Below the pieces are notes generated by a model. The model ran no database searches and was not told the DNA's origin. It saw only the letters and a list, made by a program, of their open reading frames with translations. The position numbers and the translations under genes were made by a program. Positions 55,048-63,671 of a DNA stretch of 64,000 nucleotides are shown here, piece by piece (the stretch's first letter is position 1; each line of letters begins with the position of its first letter). The stretch comes from Mesorhizobium sp. J428 (GTDB lineage Bacteria > Pseudomonadota > Alphaproteobacteria > Rhizobiales > Rhizobiaceae): NCBI RefSeq assembly GCF_024699925.1, contig NZ_JAJOMX010000001.1:5122001-5186000 (forward strand), written 5' to 3'.

Positions 55048-55093
55048 TCGCAGGTTGCTCTCCCCCCCGAATGTCCGCTTCAAGTAGCCGAGC

Positions 55094-55402
55094 ATGAGCG
55101 ATTTCTGGACTTACTGGTACATCCACATTCCCAACTTCGTGCTGGCGGCGATCGCCTACACGCTGGCCGGACGTTTCCTGCTCGGCCTCTTCGTGCCGCA
55201 GGACTGGGACAACTACATTTGGCGCTTCTTTCGCCTGATCACGGATCCGGTCGTGAGAGTGGTGAGGACGATCACGCCGAGCGCCATCGCGGACCCGGCT
55301 CTGGTGCCGCTCGCCTTCCTCTGGGTCATGGCCTTGAGGTTCGTCTTCCTCGCCACCCTGATCAGTCTCGGCGTCGCGCCGGCCGCTTCATCGGGAGCAT
55401 GA
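55094..55402 (+). CDS. YggT-like small membrane protein
   Basis: 102 residues with two hydrophobic spans: IPNFVLAAIAYTLAGRFLLG and VPLAFLWVMALRFVFLATLI, plus the YggT-like WDNYIWRFFRLITDPVVRVV segment between. The YggT family is linked to membrane integrity/osmotic shock tolerance in other bacteria. ATG at 55094. The following membrane gene begins two bases after its stop. Confidence 0.75.
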   Translation: MSDFWTYWYIHIPNFVLAAIAYTLAGRFLLGLFVPQDWDNYIWRFFRLITDPVVRVVRTITPSAIADPALVPLAFLWVMALRFVFLATLISLGVAPAASSGA

Positions 55403-55403
55403 G

Positions 55404-55731
55404 ATGGATCGAAACGTGCTCGTGCCGGTGATGGGGCTGTCGATCCTGAACGGCATCTTCTCGCCCTATATGCTGATCGTCTACCTGGCGAACTGGTTCT
55501 GGTGCCCCGTCCACGATCCTGCCCGCCTCGCCCCAGATCGTCGTGATGCTGAGCGCGATCATCTTCGCCACGCTGACGCTGATGGTCGCCGGAATCCCCG
55601 CCGCGTTCTACGAGCGGGTGAGAGGACCGCAGGGCGGCGCTGTCGCCGGGATCATCTGGATCGCGGCCGCCGCCGTGCTGACCCTGCCTGCCGTTCCGAA
55701 CGTCCTTCGGGCGCTCGGCGTCTCAGCCTAG
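55404..55731 (+). pseudogene. small three-span membrane protein, frameshifted
   Basis: The first frame from 55404 reads MDRNVLVPVMGLSILNGIFS, then PYMLIVYLANW. Near 55495 the frame breaks; one frame over, the protein continues GSGAPSTILPASPQIVVM, LSAIIFATLTLMVAGIPAAF and VLTLPAVPNVLRALGVSA to a stop at 55731. Together they make a plausible protein of about 108 residues with three membrane helices. The break is minus two or plus one. I recognise no named family. It ends nine bases inside the convergent ATP12 gene. Confidence 0.7.
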
Positions 55732-56511
55732 CGCCGCGATCAGCCGCGCGGCGGCGAGCATGTCAGCCTTACGGAAGGCACGGCGATGCTCGGCCTCCGC
55801 GTCGGTGCCCCACTGCTCGATGTTCCAGTCCTCGTCGACATGGGCGGCCATCCAGGCAGTCTCCACGTCCCAGGCGCCGGCTTCGACCGCCAGCGCCAGC
55901 AGCGCCGAGCCGGTCAGCGTCGTCATCACGTGCATCGCCGCGAGCCGGAACGGCTCGGTCCGCGCCGCGACGTGCTGGCGCACCGCCTCGATCGCGTCTT
56001 TCGGCTGCTCGACATGCATAACGCCCTCGGCGAGGAAGAACCGCGCGCCCAGTTCCTTGCGGAACCAGTCGAGCACGGGGTCCCACGCGGCCGCCTGCCG
56101 CTCGACGAGCGCCTGCGGCGCGGCAGCGCGATAGAACAGCAGGTCCGTGCCGGCATATTTGACGATCTCGTCCGCCACCGGTTGCGGTTCCTTCGCGACG
56201 CCGTCCACTGTCGAGTTGGCGATGCGCGTCACCGGCATCGTCACGGGATTGATCTCCTCGCCCTGCGCGGCGAATTCGTGGGCGACGAGCGTCGCCGCCT
56301 GCCGTGTCGGCAGGGTTAGGATCGCGCGCCCGGGCGTGCGCACCGGTCTGCCGTCGAGCAGCACAGCAAAGCCGCCGTCGCGCTCGCCGACCGTCACCTC
56401 GGCGTAAAAGCGCTTCGGCAGCGGGATCTTCGACTGGATCTGCGCCCGGCGCACCGGATCGGGATCCGAGAAATGCTTCCCCGCTTCGAGGTCTTCGAGA
56501 AGGTCGCGCAT
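55723..56511 (-). CDS. ATP12 family F1-ATPase assembly chaperone
   Basis: 262 residues. ATP12 features: KRFYAEVTVGERDGGFAVLL, DGRPVRTPGRAILTLPTRQA, the conserved YAGTDLLFYRAAAPQALVER-type helix and the WNIEQWGTDAEAEHRRAFRK end. It helps assemble the alpha subunit of F1-ATPase. ATG at 56511. It is the last gene of the leftward housekeeping group, 14 bases after the EamA transporter gene. Confidence 0.92.
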   Translation of the reverse strand: MRDLLEDLEAGKHFSDPDPVRRAQIQSKIPLPKRFYAEVTVGERDGGFAVLLDGRPVRTPGRAILTLPTRQAATLVAHEFAAQGEEINPVTMPVTRIANSTVDGVAKEPQPVADEIVKYAGTDLLFYRAAAPQALVERQAAAWDPVLDWFRKELGARFFLAEGVMHVEQPKDAIEAVRQHVAARTEPFRLAAMHVMTTLTGSALLALAVEAGAWDVETAWMAAHVDEDWNIEQWGTDAEAEHRRAFRKADMLAAARLIAALG

Positions 56512-56525
56512 GAGATACTCTTCCG

Positions 56526-57446
56526 TCAGGCTGTGGGTGGAAGGGCCTGGCGCGGCCGATTGACGATGAGGAGCCCGGCCGCGATCAGGCCCAGCGACAA
56601 TAACAACCACCACGACAGGGGTTCGTCCAGAAGGACACCGCCCTGTATCACTCCAAACGCTGGTGTCAGAAATATGAAGCTGGAGAGCGACGACGCCGGA
56701 TAGCGCCTTATCATCCAGAACCAGGCGATGAAGGCGACCGTGGTGATGAAGCAGGCCTGGAACAGGATTGCGCCGATCGGCAGCAGGCCAGGGTCGCGCA
56801 GGATGGGGCCGGCGAAGGGCAGAAGCAGCGCCGAAAACGGGATCGAGACACCGAGCTGGTACGACAGCACCTTTTCAGCGCTGACGTCGGACAGGCTGGA
56901 CTTCTTGATGACCAGGATGATCGCGGCCCAGATCGCGCTTGCCGCTAGGTTCATTAGATCCCCGATCCACGCGTCCGGGCCTGGCAGGCTCAGACGATCG
57001 CCGAAGATCACCGCCACGCCCGCGAATGCCAGGACGAGCCCGAGCACCTTTGTCGTGTCCATGCGTTCGCCAAGCAGATAGTGCGCCCCGATCAACATGA
57101 AGAACGGCATCATGTTGGCGAGCAGCACCGCGCGCGCCACGCTGGTGAATTCCAGCCCGACGAACATGAGGACGAACTGGAGGCCGAAGAGCACGCCGAC
57201 GAGCAGGCCGGCCCTTAATGTGCCGTCGCTGAGGAAGAGCGGGATTTGCCGCCAGCGACACCACAGCAATATGAGAATGATGGCGATCGTCGAGCGCGCT
57301 GTCACGACGAAGATCGGGTTGAAGCCCACGTTCGCGACCTTGGTCGCGATGTTGCTGAGGCCGAAGGTGAAGGTAAGCCCCACCATCGTCACGATGGCAA
57401 AGGTGTCGAGCGCGTCGCGCCGCTCGAAGGAAAGCGTTGCGGTCAT
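56526..57446 (-). CDS. DMT-superfamily EamA transporter
   Basis: 306 residues, about ten membrane helices in two EamA repeats (FGLSNIATKVANVGFNPIFV, ARAVLLANMMPFFMLIGAHY and in the second half ASAIWAAIILVIKKSSLSDV, YPASSLSSFIFLTPAFGVIQ). A metabolite exporter of unknown substrate. ATG at 57446 overlaps the rluC stop as ATGA. In related genomes a HAD hydrolase gene often occupies this place, so the transporter may be an insertion or replacement. Confidence 0.9.
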   Translation of the reverse strand: MTATLSFERRDALDTFAIVTMVGLTFTFGLSNIATKVANVGFNPIFVVTARSTIAIILILLWCRWRQIPLFLSDGTLRAGLLVGVLFGLQFVLMFVGLEFTSVARAVLLANMMPFFMLIGAHYLLGERMDTTKVLGLVLAFAGVAVIFGDRLSLPGPDAWIGDLMNLAASAIWAAIILVIKKSSLSDVSAEKVLSYQLGVSIPFSALLLPFAGPILRDPGLLPIGAILFQACFITTVAFIAWFWMIRRYPASSLSSFIFLTPAFGVIQGGVLLDEPLSWWLLLSLGLIAAGLLIVNRPRQALPPTA

Positions 57447-58423
57447 CCTTCGGCGCTTGCCTCGTCGAACCCAAGCAGGTTCCAGGCCTGCACCATATGC
57501 GGCGGCATCGGCGCCGTGACATCAATCTTACCGCGTTCCGGATGCGGGATCACGATCCGCCGCGCATGCAGATGCAACCTGTTCTGTAGTCCGCCGGGGA
57601 ACTCCCAGTTGGTGTCCGCCTCGAAATACTTCGGATCGCCGATGATCGGACAGCCGATCGCGGCGGCGTGGACGCGAAGCTGGTGGGTGCGGCCCGTATA
57701 GGGCTCCATCTCCAGCCATGTCAGCGCCTGCGCCGCCTGTTCCACGATGCGGTAGTAGGAGACGGCGTGATCCGCGCCCTTCTCTCCATGCTTGGCGACG
57801 CGCATGCGGTCGCCGTCCGGTGTCTGTTCCTTCACCAGCCAGGACGAGATCTTGTCCTCGCGCTTCGGCGGCACGCCCTTCACCAGCGCCCAGTAGGTCT
57901 TCTTGGTCTCGCGGGCGCGGAAAGCCTCGGCAAGCTTCATCGCCGCCAGTCGCGTGCGCGCCACAACGAGCACGCCCGACGTGTCGCGGTCTAACCGATG
58001 GACGAGCCGCGGCTTCTCGCCCTTCTTGCTGCGCCATGCCTCCAGCATGGAATCGACGTGCCGGTTGACGCCCGAGCCGCCCTGCACCGCCAGGCCGGCC
58101 GGCTTGTTGAAGACGAACACCTTGTCGTCCTCGTAGAGCAGCATCTTGGCGAGCACGTCGCCGTCGTGCTGGTCGCGGATGGTGCGGGCAGTCAGCGCTC
58201 CCCCGCCCTTCTTGTCGATGTCGAGCGGCGGAACGCGGACCAGCTGGCCCGGCTCCACCCGCGTGTCTGTCTTGGCGCGGCCGCCATCGACCCGGATCTG
58301 GCCCGAGCGCAGCAGTTTCTGGAGATGGCCGAAGCCGAGCCCCGGATAGTGGCTCTTGAACCAGCGGTCGAGCCGCATGCCCGCTTCGCCGGCCTCCACC
58401 GTGATCTGTTCGACGCCTGCCAT
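57443..58423 (-). CDS. rluC: RluA-family (RluC-type) pseudouridine synthase
   Basis: 326 residues. An N-terminal S4 RNA-binding domain (AGMRLDRWFKSHYPGLGFGH, LRSGQIRVDGGRAKTDTRVE) precedes the catalytic domain with HRLDRDTSGVLVVARTRLA (catalytic Asp), KTYWALVKGVPP and GRTHQLRVHAAAIGCPIIGD. RluC-type enzymes modify uridines in 23S rRNA. ATG at 58423. A longer upstream frame runs through crcB and is not used. Confidence 0.9.
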   Translation of the reverse strand: MAGVEQITVEAGEAGMRLDRWFKSHYPGLGFGHLQKLLRSGQIRVDGGRAKTDTRVEPGQLVRVPPLDIDKKGGGALTARTIRDQHDGDVLAKMLLYEDDKVFVFNKPAGLAVQGGSGVNRHVDSMLEAWRSKKGEKPRLVHRLDRDTSGVLVVARTRLAAMKLAEAFRARETKKTYWALVKGVPPKREDKISSWLVKEQTPDGDRMRVAKHGEKGADHAVSYYRIVEQAAQALTWLEMEPYTGRTHQLRVHAAAIGCPIIGDPKYFEADTNWEFPGGLQNRLHLHARRIVIPHPERGKIDVTAPMPPHMVQAWNLLGFDEASAEG

Positions 58424-58457
58424 GGATTTCACTTCCTTCAGAGGCGGCGCAATAGCA

Positions 58458-58835
58458 TCAGGCAAGGCTTCTTGCGAGCCACAATCCGGCGAAGATGGCG
58501 GCGAGCGTCCCAGCCAGCGTCGCGCCGACATAAAGTGCTGCAAGCGAATGCGCACCGCGCTCCCATAGCACGGCCGCGTCGAGTGAGAAGGCCGAGAAGG
58601 TGGTGAAACCGCCGAGGACGCCAGTCGCGACGAACAGGCGCACGTCCTGCGTCGCGCCGAACCTGCGCGCAATCAGCTCGATCAGCACCCCCATGGCAAA
58701 GCAGCCGGCAAGATTGACGAACAGCGTGCCCCACGGAAAGGCCGGGCCGAACCATCGCAGCGACGCCATGTTGACGAGATGGCGCAGCGACGACCCGATC
58801 GCGCCGCCGGCGGCGACAAGGAGGAGGTGTTTCAT
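58458..58835 (-). CDS. crcB: CrcB/Fluc fluoride channel
   Basis: 125 residues with four helices. Diagnostic segments: GGAIGSSLRHLVNMASLRWF, PWGTLFVNLAGCFAMGVLIE with the conserved Asn, and TGVLGGFTTFSAFSLDAAVL with the fluoride-contacting Phe and Ser/Thr track. Exports toxic fluoride. One gene copy is present; dimeric Fluc needs just one. Lies between rarA and rluC. No fluoride riboswitch seen upstream. Confidence 0.93.
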   Translation of the reverse strand: MKHLLLVAAGGAIGSSLRHLVNMASLRWFGPAFPWGTLFVNLAGCFAMGVLIELIARRFGATQDVRLFVATGVLGGFTTFSAFSLDAAVLWERGAHSLAALYVGATLAGTLAAIFAGLWLARSLA

Positions 58836-58895
58836 AAGAACGTTCTCGCGGGAGGCAGCGACGGCGTCAATCGTTTCGCGTGTTTGCCCGACGGG

Positions 58896-60206
58896 TCACG
58901 GCTTCCGTTCCGCCCTCAGCTTCGCCCAGAATTCCAGCCGCTTCCTGATCTCGCGCTCGAAGCCGCGCTCTGGCGGATCGTAGAACGTCTGCCGGCCCAT
59001 CCTCTCCGGGAAATAGTCCTGCCCCGAGAACGCGTCCGGCTCGTCATGATCGTAGCGATAACCGGCGCCGTAGCTCTCGTCCTTCATCAGCTTGGTCGGC
59101 GCGTTGAGGATGTGCTTGGGCGGCAGCAGCGATCCATATTGCTTCGCCGCCGCCGTGGCCCCTTTGAAGGCGGTGTAGACGGCGTTCGATTTCGGCGCGG
59201 TGGCGAGATAGACGCAGGCTTGCGCAAAGGCGAGTTCGCCCTCTGGCGAGCCCAGATAGTCGTAGGCGTCCTTCGCGGCGAGCGCCACTTGAAGGGCCTG
59301 CGGATCGGCGAGCCCGATGTCCTCCACCGCCATGCGCACCAGCCGGCGGCCAAGATAGAGCGGGTCCTCGCCCGCGTCGAACATGCGCGAGAGATAGTAA
59401 AGCGCCGCGTCCGGGTCCGAGCCGCGCACGGATTTGTGCAGCGCCGAGATCAGGTTGTAGTGGCCGTCCTGCCCTTTGTCGTAGATCGGCGCACGGCGCT
59501 GGACGATGCGCTGCAGGCCGGCCGCATCGAACACTTCGCCCGGCTTCGCCGCCCGCCACACCTCCTCGGCCAGCGTCAGCGCCGCGCGGCCGTCGCCGTC
59601 GCTCATGCCCACCAGCATTTCGCGTGCCTGGGCGTCGAGCGGCAACGCCCTGCCCTCCTCGGCCTCCGCCTTGGCGAGCAGCTTGCCTATGCTCTCCGCG
59701 GAATGCGACTGGAACGTCAGCACGCGGGCCCGCGACAAGAGCGCGGCGTTAAGCTCGAAGGACGGGTTCTCCGTCGTCGCGCCGACCAGCACCACGGTGC
59801 CGTCCTCCATCACCGGCAGGAAGGAATCCTGCTGTGCCCGGTTGAAGCGGTGGATCTCGTCGACGAACAGCAGCGTCTGCCGCCCGTTCGCGCGTCTGAG
59901 ACGGGCCGCGTCGAACACCTTCTTCAGGTCCGCCACGCCTGAAAACACCGCCGAGATCTGCTCGAAGGCAAGCTTCGTCTCGCCCGCGAGAAGGCGCGCC
60001 ACCGTCGTCTTGCCGGTGCCGGGCGGCCCCCAGAAGATCATCGAGCCCAGCGTGCCGGAGCGGATCATCCGCGTCAGCACCCCGTCCTCGCCGGTCAGGT
60101 GCTCTTGGCCCACCACCTCGTCGAGCCTGGTCGGCCGCAGCCGGTCAGCCAGCGGCCGGCCGGGCTCAGCCGGTCTCGATGTCGGATCGTCGAACAGGTC
60201 GGCCAT
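58896..60206 (-). CDS. rarA: replication-associated recombination protein A (MgsA)
   Basis: 436-residue AAA+ ATPase related to clamp loaders. Start MADLFDDPTSRPAEPGRPLA with LRPTRLDEVVGQEHLTGEDG, Walker A GPPGTGKTTVARLLAG, Walker B LLFVDEIHRFNRAQQDSFLP, sensor region VLVGATTENPSFELNAALL, then the RarA-specific C-terminal domain (VRGSDPDAALYYLSRMFDAG). Acts at stalled replication forks. ATG at 60206 touches the degQ stop with no gap. Confidence 0.95.
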   Translation of the reverse strand: MADLFDDPTSRPAEPGRPLADRLRPTRLDEVVGQEHLTGEDGVLTRMIRSGTLGSMIFWGPPGTGKTTVARLLAGETKLAFEQISAVFSGVADLKKVFDAARLRRANGRQTLLFVDEIHRFNRAQQDSFLPVMEDGTVVLVGATTENPSFELNAALLSRARVLTFQSHSAESIGKLLAKAEAEEGRALPLDAQAREMLVGMSDGDGRAALTLAEEVWRAAKPGEVFDAAGLQRIVQRRAPIYDKGQDGHYNLISALHKSVRGSDPDAALYYLSRMFDAGEDPLYLGRRLVRMAVEDIGLADPQALQVALAAKDAYDYLGSPEGELAFAQACVYLATAPKSNAVYTAFKGATAAAKQYGSLLPPKHILNAPTKLMKDESYGAGYRYDHDEPDAFSGQDYFPERMGRQTFYDPPERGFEREIRKRLEFWAKLRAERKP

Positions 60207-61700
60207 TCAGTACCTGAGCACTTGCGTCATCAGCCGGCCGTTGCGTTCGATGGTGAAGCGCCACAGCCGCGTCTCCTGCGAAGCGGCGACCTGCATCTGC
60301 TCGACCGTATCGATCTGGCGGCCGTTGACGGCGCGGACGATGTCGCGCGGCTGCAGGCCGACGCGCGCCGCCGTCGAGTTGCGCGCCGTGTCGACGATCA
60401 CCACGCCGCGCAGGTTGGTCGGCAGGCCGAGCCGGTCCGCGCTGCGCGGCGACAGGTCCGTCACCTTCGCCCCGCCGAACGGGCTGTTGCCGTCGATCGT
60501 GATCTCGCGACTGGACTTGCCCTCCGGCGCGCGCTCAAGCCTCACCTTGACCTCCGTCTCCTTGCCCTGGCGGAGGATCTTCAGTGCGACCTCGGCATCT
60601 ATGTTCTGCGTCGCGAGCCGATAGCCCAGCGCGTCGACATGCTCGATCGCCGAACCGTTCATCGCCAGCACCACGTCGCCGGGCTTGAGGCCGGCGCGGC
60701 TCGCAGGGCTGTCTTCGTCGACGGATGAGATCAGCGCGCCCGAAGGCCTCGGCAGGCCGAGCGCCTCGGCCACCTGCGGCGTCACCGCCTCGAAGCCGGC
60801 GCCGACATAGGGCCGCTCGAACACGTCGCTGCCGTTTTCGGCCGCGGTAACCACGGCGCGCACCATGTTGGACGGAATGGCAAAGCCGATCCCGTTCGAG
60901 CCGCCGCCGCGCGAATAGATTGCCGTATTGATGCCGATCAGCCGACCCGACATGTCGAGCAGCGCGCCGCCCGAATTGCCCGGATTGATCGCCGCGTCCG
61001 TCTGGATGAAGAAGCCGAAATCCGAGATGCCGACCCGGTTTCGCGCCAGCGCCGAAACGATGCCGCTGGTCGTCGTCTGGCCGACGCCGAACGGATTGCC
61101 CATCGCCAGCACCAGGTCGCCGACCTCGAGCGCGTCGCTGTCGCCGATCGGAATCGTCGGGAACGGTTGGTCGGACTTGATCCTGAGCACCGCAAGATCG
61201 ACCCGCTCGTCCTTCAGGATCACCGTGCTCTCGAACTCGCGCCCGTCCGAGAGCGCCACCTTTACCTCGTCTGCGTCGCGGATAACGTGGTAGTTGGTCA
61301 CGACGATGCCGGACTTGTCGACAATGACGCCGGACCCCAGCGAGGACTGTTCGCGCGGCGGCATCGCGCCCCCGCCGCCGAAGAACCGCTCGAAAAAGGG
61401 ATCGCCCATGAAGGGCGAATTCTGCTGTACCATCTGGGAGGCGTAGACGTTGACGACGGCGGGCGCGGTCTGCTTGACCAGCGGCGCAAAGGAAAGCTGC
61501 ATCTCCTCGCGCCCGAACGGCACCCGCTTGTCGATGACGCCCGGCTGCGCGCTCTCGGTGCCCCGCAGCATGTTGCCGAACAGGTCGCGGATCGATCCGT
61601 TCTCTTGCGCCAGTGTCGGCCCCGCCGCGAGCGAGGTGCAGAGAACGAGCGTGGTGATCAGCAGGCGTGTGTTCAAACCGAATCTCCCTTTCCGGGCCAT
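60207..61700 (-). CDS. degQ: DegQ/DegP-like periplasmic serine protease
   Basis: 497 residues. Signal region RLLITTLVLCTSLAAGPTLA; trypsin-like domain with His in VVTNYHVIRDADEVKVALSD, Asp in RVDLAVLRIKSDQPFPTIPI and Ser in AAINPGNSGGALLDM; two PDZ domains follow (SALISSVDEDSPASRAGLKP-like and TARNSTAARVGLQPRDIVRA). Handles misfolded periplasmic proteins. The ATG at 61700 is favoured by the signal peptide; a longer frame starts at 61757. Confidence 0.93.
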   Translation of the reverse strand: MARKGRFGLNTRLLITTLVLCTSLAAGPTLAQENGSIRDLFGNMLRGTESAQPGVIDKRVPFGREEMQLSFAPLVKQTAPAVVNVYASQMVQQNSPFMGDPFFERFFGGGGAMPPREQSSLGSGVIVDKSGIVVTNYHVIRDADEVKVALSDGREFESTVILKDERVDLAVLRIKSDQPFPTIPIGDSDALEVGDLVLAMGNPFGVGQTTTSGIVSALARNRVGISDFGFFIQTDAAINPGNSGGALLDMSGRLIGINTAIYSRGGGSNGIGFAIPSNMVRAVVTAAENGSDVFERPYVGAGFEAVTPQVAEALGLPRPSGALISSVDEDSPASRAGLKPGDVVLAMNGSAIEHVDALGYRLATQNIDAEVALKILRQGKETEVKVRLERAPEGKSSREITIDGNSPFGGAKVTDLSPRSADRLGLPTNLRGVVIVDTARNSTAARVGLQPRDIVRAVNGRQIDTVEQMQVAASQETRLWRFTIERNGRLMTQVLRY

Positions 61701-61790
61701 GTGCGGACGCGCGCCATTGTCACCGCGATTGTACAGATTGAAAGGCTGCCGCGCCATGCAATCCCGTCTCCGCGCTCACATCCGCCGGTT

Positions 61791-62477
61791 CTATTTCCCT
61801 GCCTTCGCTTCGATCAGCCCGGCGATGGCATCCTGGCTCATGCGTCTCGCATGCTCCAGCGGCGTCACACCGTCCCTGTCGGCGATCGCGGCGTCCGCGC
61901 CGCCGTCGAGCAGCACGCCGACGATCTCCTGATAGGTCGGGCCACCATCGCCAAGGATCACCGCCTCCAGCAGTGCCGTCCAGCCGAGATTGTTGACGTG
62001 ATCAACGTTGAGATCGGCCTCGATGAGAATCCGGACGGTGTCGGGATGACCGTGATGCGCGGCCGGGATCAGCGCGATCCCGCCATAGCGGTTGGTGTCG
62101 TCGAGCTTCGCCTTGCCCGTTGCCAGGATCATCCGCAGGATCTCGTTGCGGCCCTCCGCCCCGGCATACAGGAAGGGCGTGTCGCGGATGTTGTCCTTGG
62201 CGTTCACGTCCGAGCCCGCTTCGATCAGCAGCCGGGCGATCTCGACATGGTTAGCGCGCGTCGCCAGAAGCAACGGCGTCCGTTTCGCCGCATCGCGCCG
62301 TTCCAGGGCAGCCCCTTTGGCGATCTCGGCCGAAACGCGCGCCACGTCGCCGGAATTGACCGCCTCGATCAACGCGCTTGCCACCTCGTCCTCCTGCGCC
62401 CTCGCCACGTCCATCAGGATGTGGCCCGCGGCCACGCCCGTCAACGCGGCCATAGCCTGGCGGCGCGTCAGGGGCAT
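61791..62477 (-). CDS. secreted ankyrin-repeat protein
   Basis: 228 residues. Start MPLTRRQAMAALTGVAAGHI resembles a twin-arginine or Sec signal, cleavage near ARAQE. Then four to five ankyrin repeats, for example LLLATRANHVEIARLLIEAG, ALIPAAHHGHPDTVRILIEA and DRDGVTPLEHARRMSQDAIA. Its start codon lies ten bases inside the end of the aldo/keto reductase gene, so it is likely co-translated. Protein-protein binding in the periplasm is probable; the partner is unknown. Confidence 0.82.
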   Translation of the reverse strand: MPLTRRQAMAALTGVAAGHILMDVARAQEDEVASALIEAVNSGDVARVSAEIAKGAALERRDAAKRTPLLLATRANHVEIARLLIEAGSDVNAKDNIRDTPFLYAGAEGRNEILRMILATGKAKLDDTNRYGGIALIPAAHHGHPDTVRILIEADLNVDHVNNLGWTALLEAVILGDGGPTYQEIVGVLLDGGADAAIADRDGVTPLEHARRMSQDAIAGLIEAKAGK

Positions 62478-63520
62478 GGGTTGCCGGTGCGCTGGTGGAT
62501 CGCGTCGACCGCCTCCTGCATCTCCGTCGTCCATGTGACGCTGGCCGACGACAGCGCCATGTCGAGCTGGGCGATCGATGTCGCGCCGATGATGTTCGAC
62601 GTCACGAAGGGCCGGCTGCACACGAACGCATTGGCGAACAGCGCCGGCTCCATGCCGAAGGAACGCGCCAGTTCGTTGTATTCGAGCTGCACCTCGGCAG
62701 CGTTCGGCGTCTCGTAGCGCTGGCCGCGGTTGAAAAGCTGCGAGCGCGATCCCTGCGGCCGCGCGCCATGATCATGCTTGCCCGTGAGATAACCCTGTGC
62801 CAGCGGCGAATAGGCGAGCAGGCTCACCTCCTCGCGGTCGGACACTTCGGCAAGGTTCACCTCGAAGGTGCGGTTGACGAGATTGTAGGCGTTCTGCAGC
62901 GAGGCCGGCCTCGGCCCGTTGCCCTTCTCGCTTTCGAAGATGAAGCGCATCACGCCCCACGCGCTTTCATTGGACAGGCCAAGGTGCCGGATCTTGCCTG
63001 CCTTCACCAGGTCTTCGAACACCGCGATCGTCTCGGCGATCGGCGTCTCGTCCGCGTCGCGCGGCGCCGGCCAGTTGCCAACACGGTTCGGGTTCGAGCC
63101 CCACGGCACCCTCCGCTCCGGGAAATGGATCTGGTACAGGTCGATATGATCGGTCTGCAGCTTCTGCAGCGATCCCTCTACCGCGTGCAGGATATCCTCG
63201 CGCACCAGCTTCGAAGGGCGGCCGCCGCGAAACCAGTCGTTCGTCGTCCGGCCGACCACCTTGCTCGCCAGCACCACCTTGTCGCGGTTGCCGCGCGCCT
63301 TCATCCAGTTGCCGATGTAGCGCTCGGTGCGCCCCTGCGTCTCCGCTTTCGGCGGGATCGGGTAGAGTTCGGCCGTGTCGAGGAAATTCACGCCCCGCTC
63401 GAAGGCGTAGTCCATCTGCGCATGCCCCTCGGCTTCGGTGTTCTGCTGGCCCCAGGTCATGGTGCCGAGGCAGATTTTCGAAACGACGAGATCGGTGCGA
63501 CCGATGCGGCGCATGTCCAT
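62468..63520 (-). CDS. aldo/keto reductase (Tas-like)
   Basis: 350 residues, an AKR TIM barrel. Catalytic residues: Asp in VNFLDTAELYPIPP, Tyr in the same segment, Lys in VVLASKVVG and His in DLYQIHFPERRVPWG; NADPH site toward the C-terminus (LLAYSPLAQGYLTGKHDHGA, SNIIGATSIAQLDMAL). ATG at 63520 follows GGAG by about eight bases. The Tas proteins are a known AKR group of uncertain substrate. Confidence 0.92.
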   Translation of the reverse strand: MDMRRIGRTDLVVSKICLGTMTWGQQNTEAEGHAQMDYAFERGVNFLDTAELYPIPPKAETQGRTERYIGNWMKARGNRDKVVLASKVVGRTTNDWFRGGRPSKLVREDILHAVEGSLQKLQTDHIDLYQIHFPERRVPWGSNPNRVGNWPAPRDADETPIAETIAVFEDLVKAGKIRHLGLSNESAWGVMRFIFESEKGNGPRPASLQNAYNLVNRTFEVNLAEVSDREEVSLLAYSPLAQGYLTGKHDHGARPQGSRSQLFNRGQRYETPNAAEVQLEYNELARSFGMEPALFANAFVCSRPFVTSNIIGATSIAQLDMALSSASVTWTTEMQEAVDAIHQRTGNPCP

Positions 63521-63671
63521 GGATGTCACTCCGGTAGTTTAGGCCGGCGGATCGCCGGAGGCGGGGTGGAGCGCTTATATCCAAACGACCCGTCGCATCC
63601 AAGGCTGGCGGACGATTGACAGCATGCCCCGTTCGGGTGTCCGCTGGCCCTGTTCTCCCGGCGAGGCGCCC

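Noticed and set aside
53161..55095. Open frame of 644 codons on the minus strand across the symporter gene
   Set aside because: Shadow of a clear 13-helix transporter; composition is highly charged with no family features.
58836..58895. Fluoride riboswitch upstream of crcB
   Set aside because: The 60-base gap after rarA shows no match to the conserved fluoride-riboswitch core and the gene is probably read from the rarA transcript.
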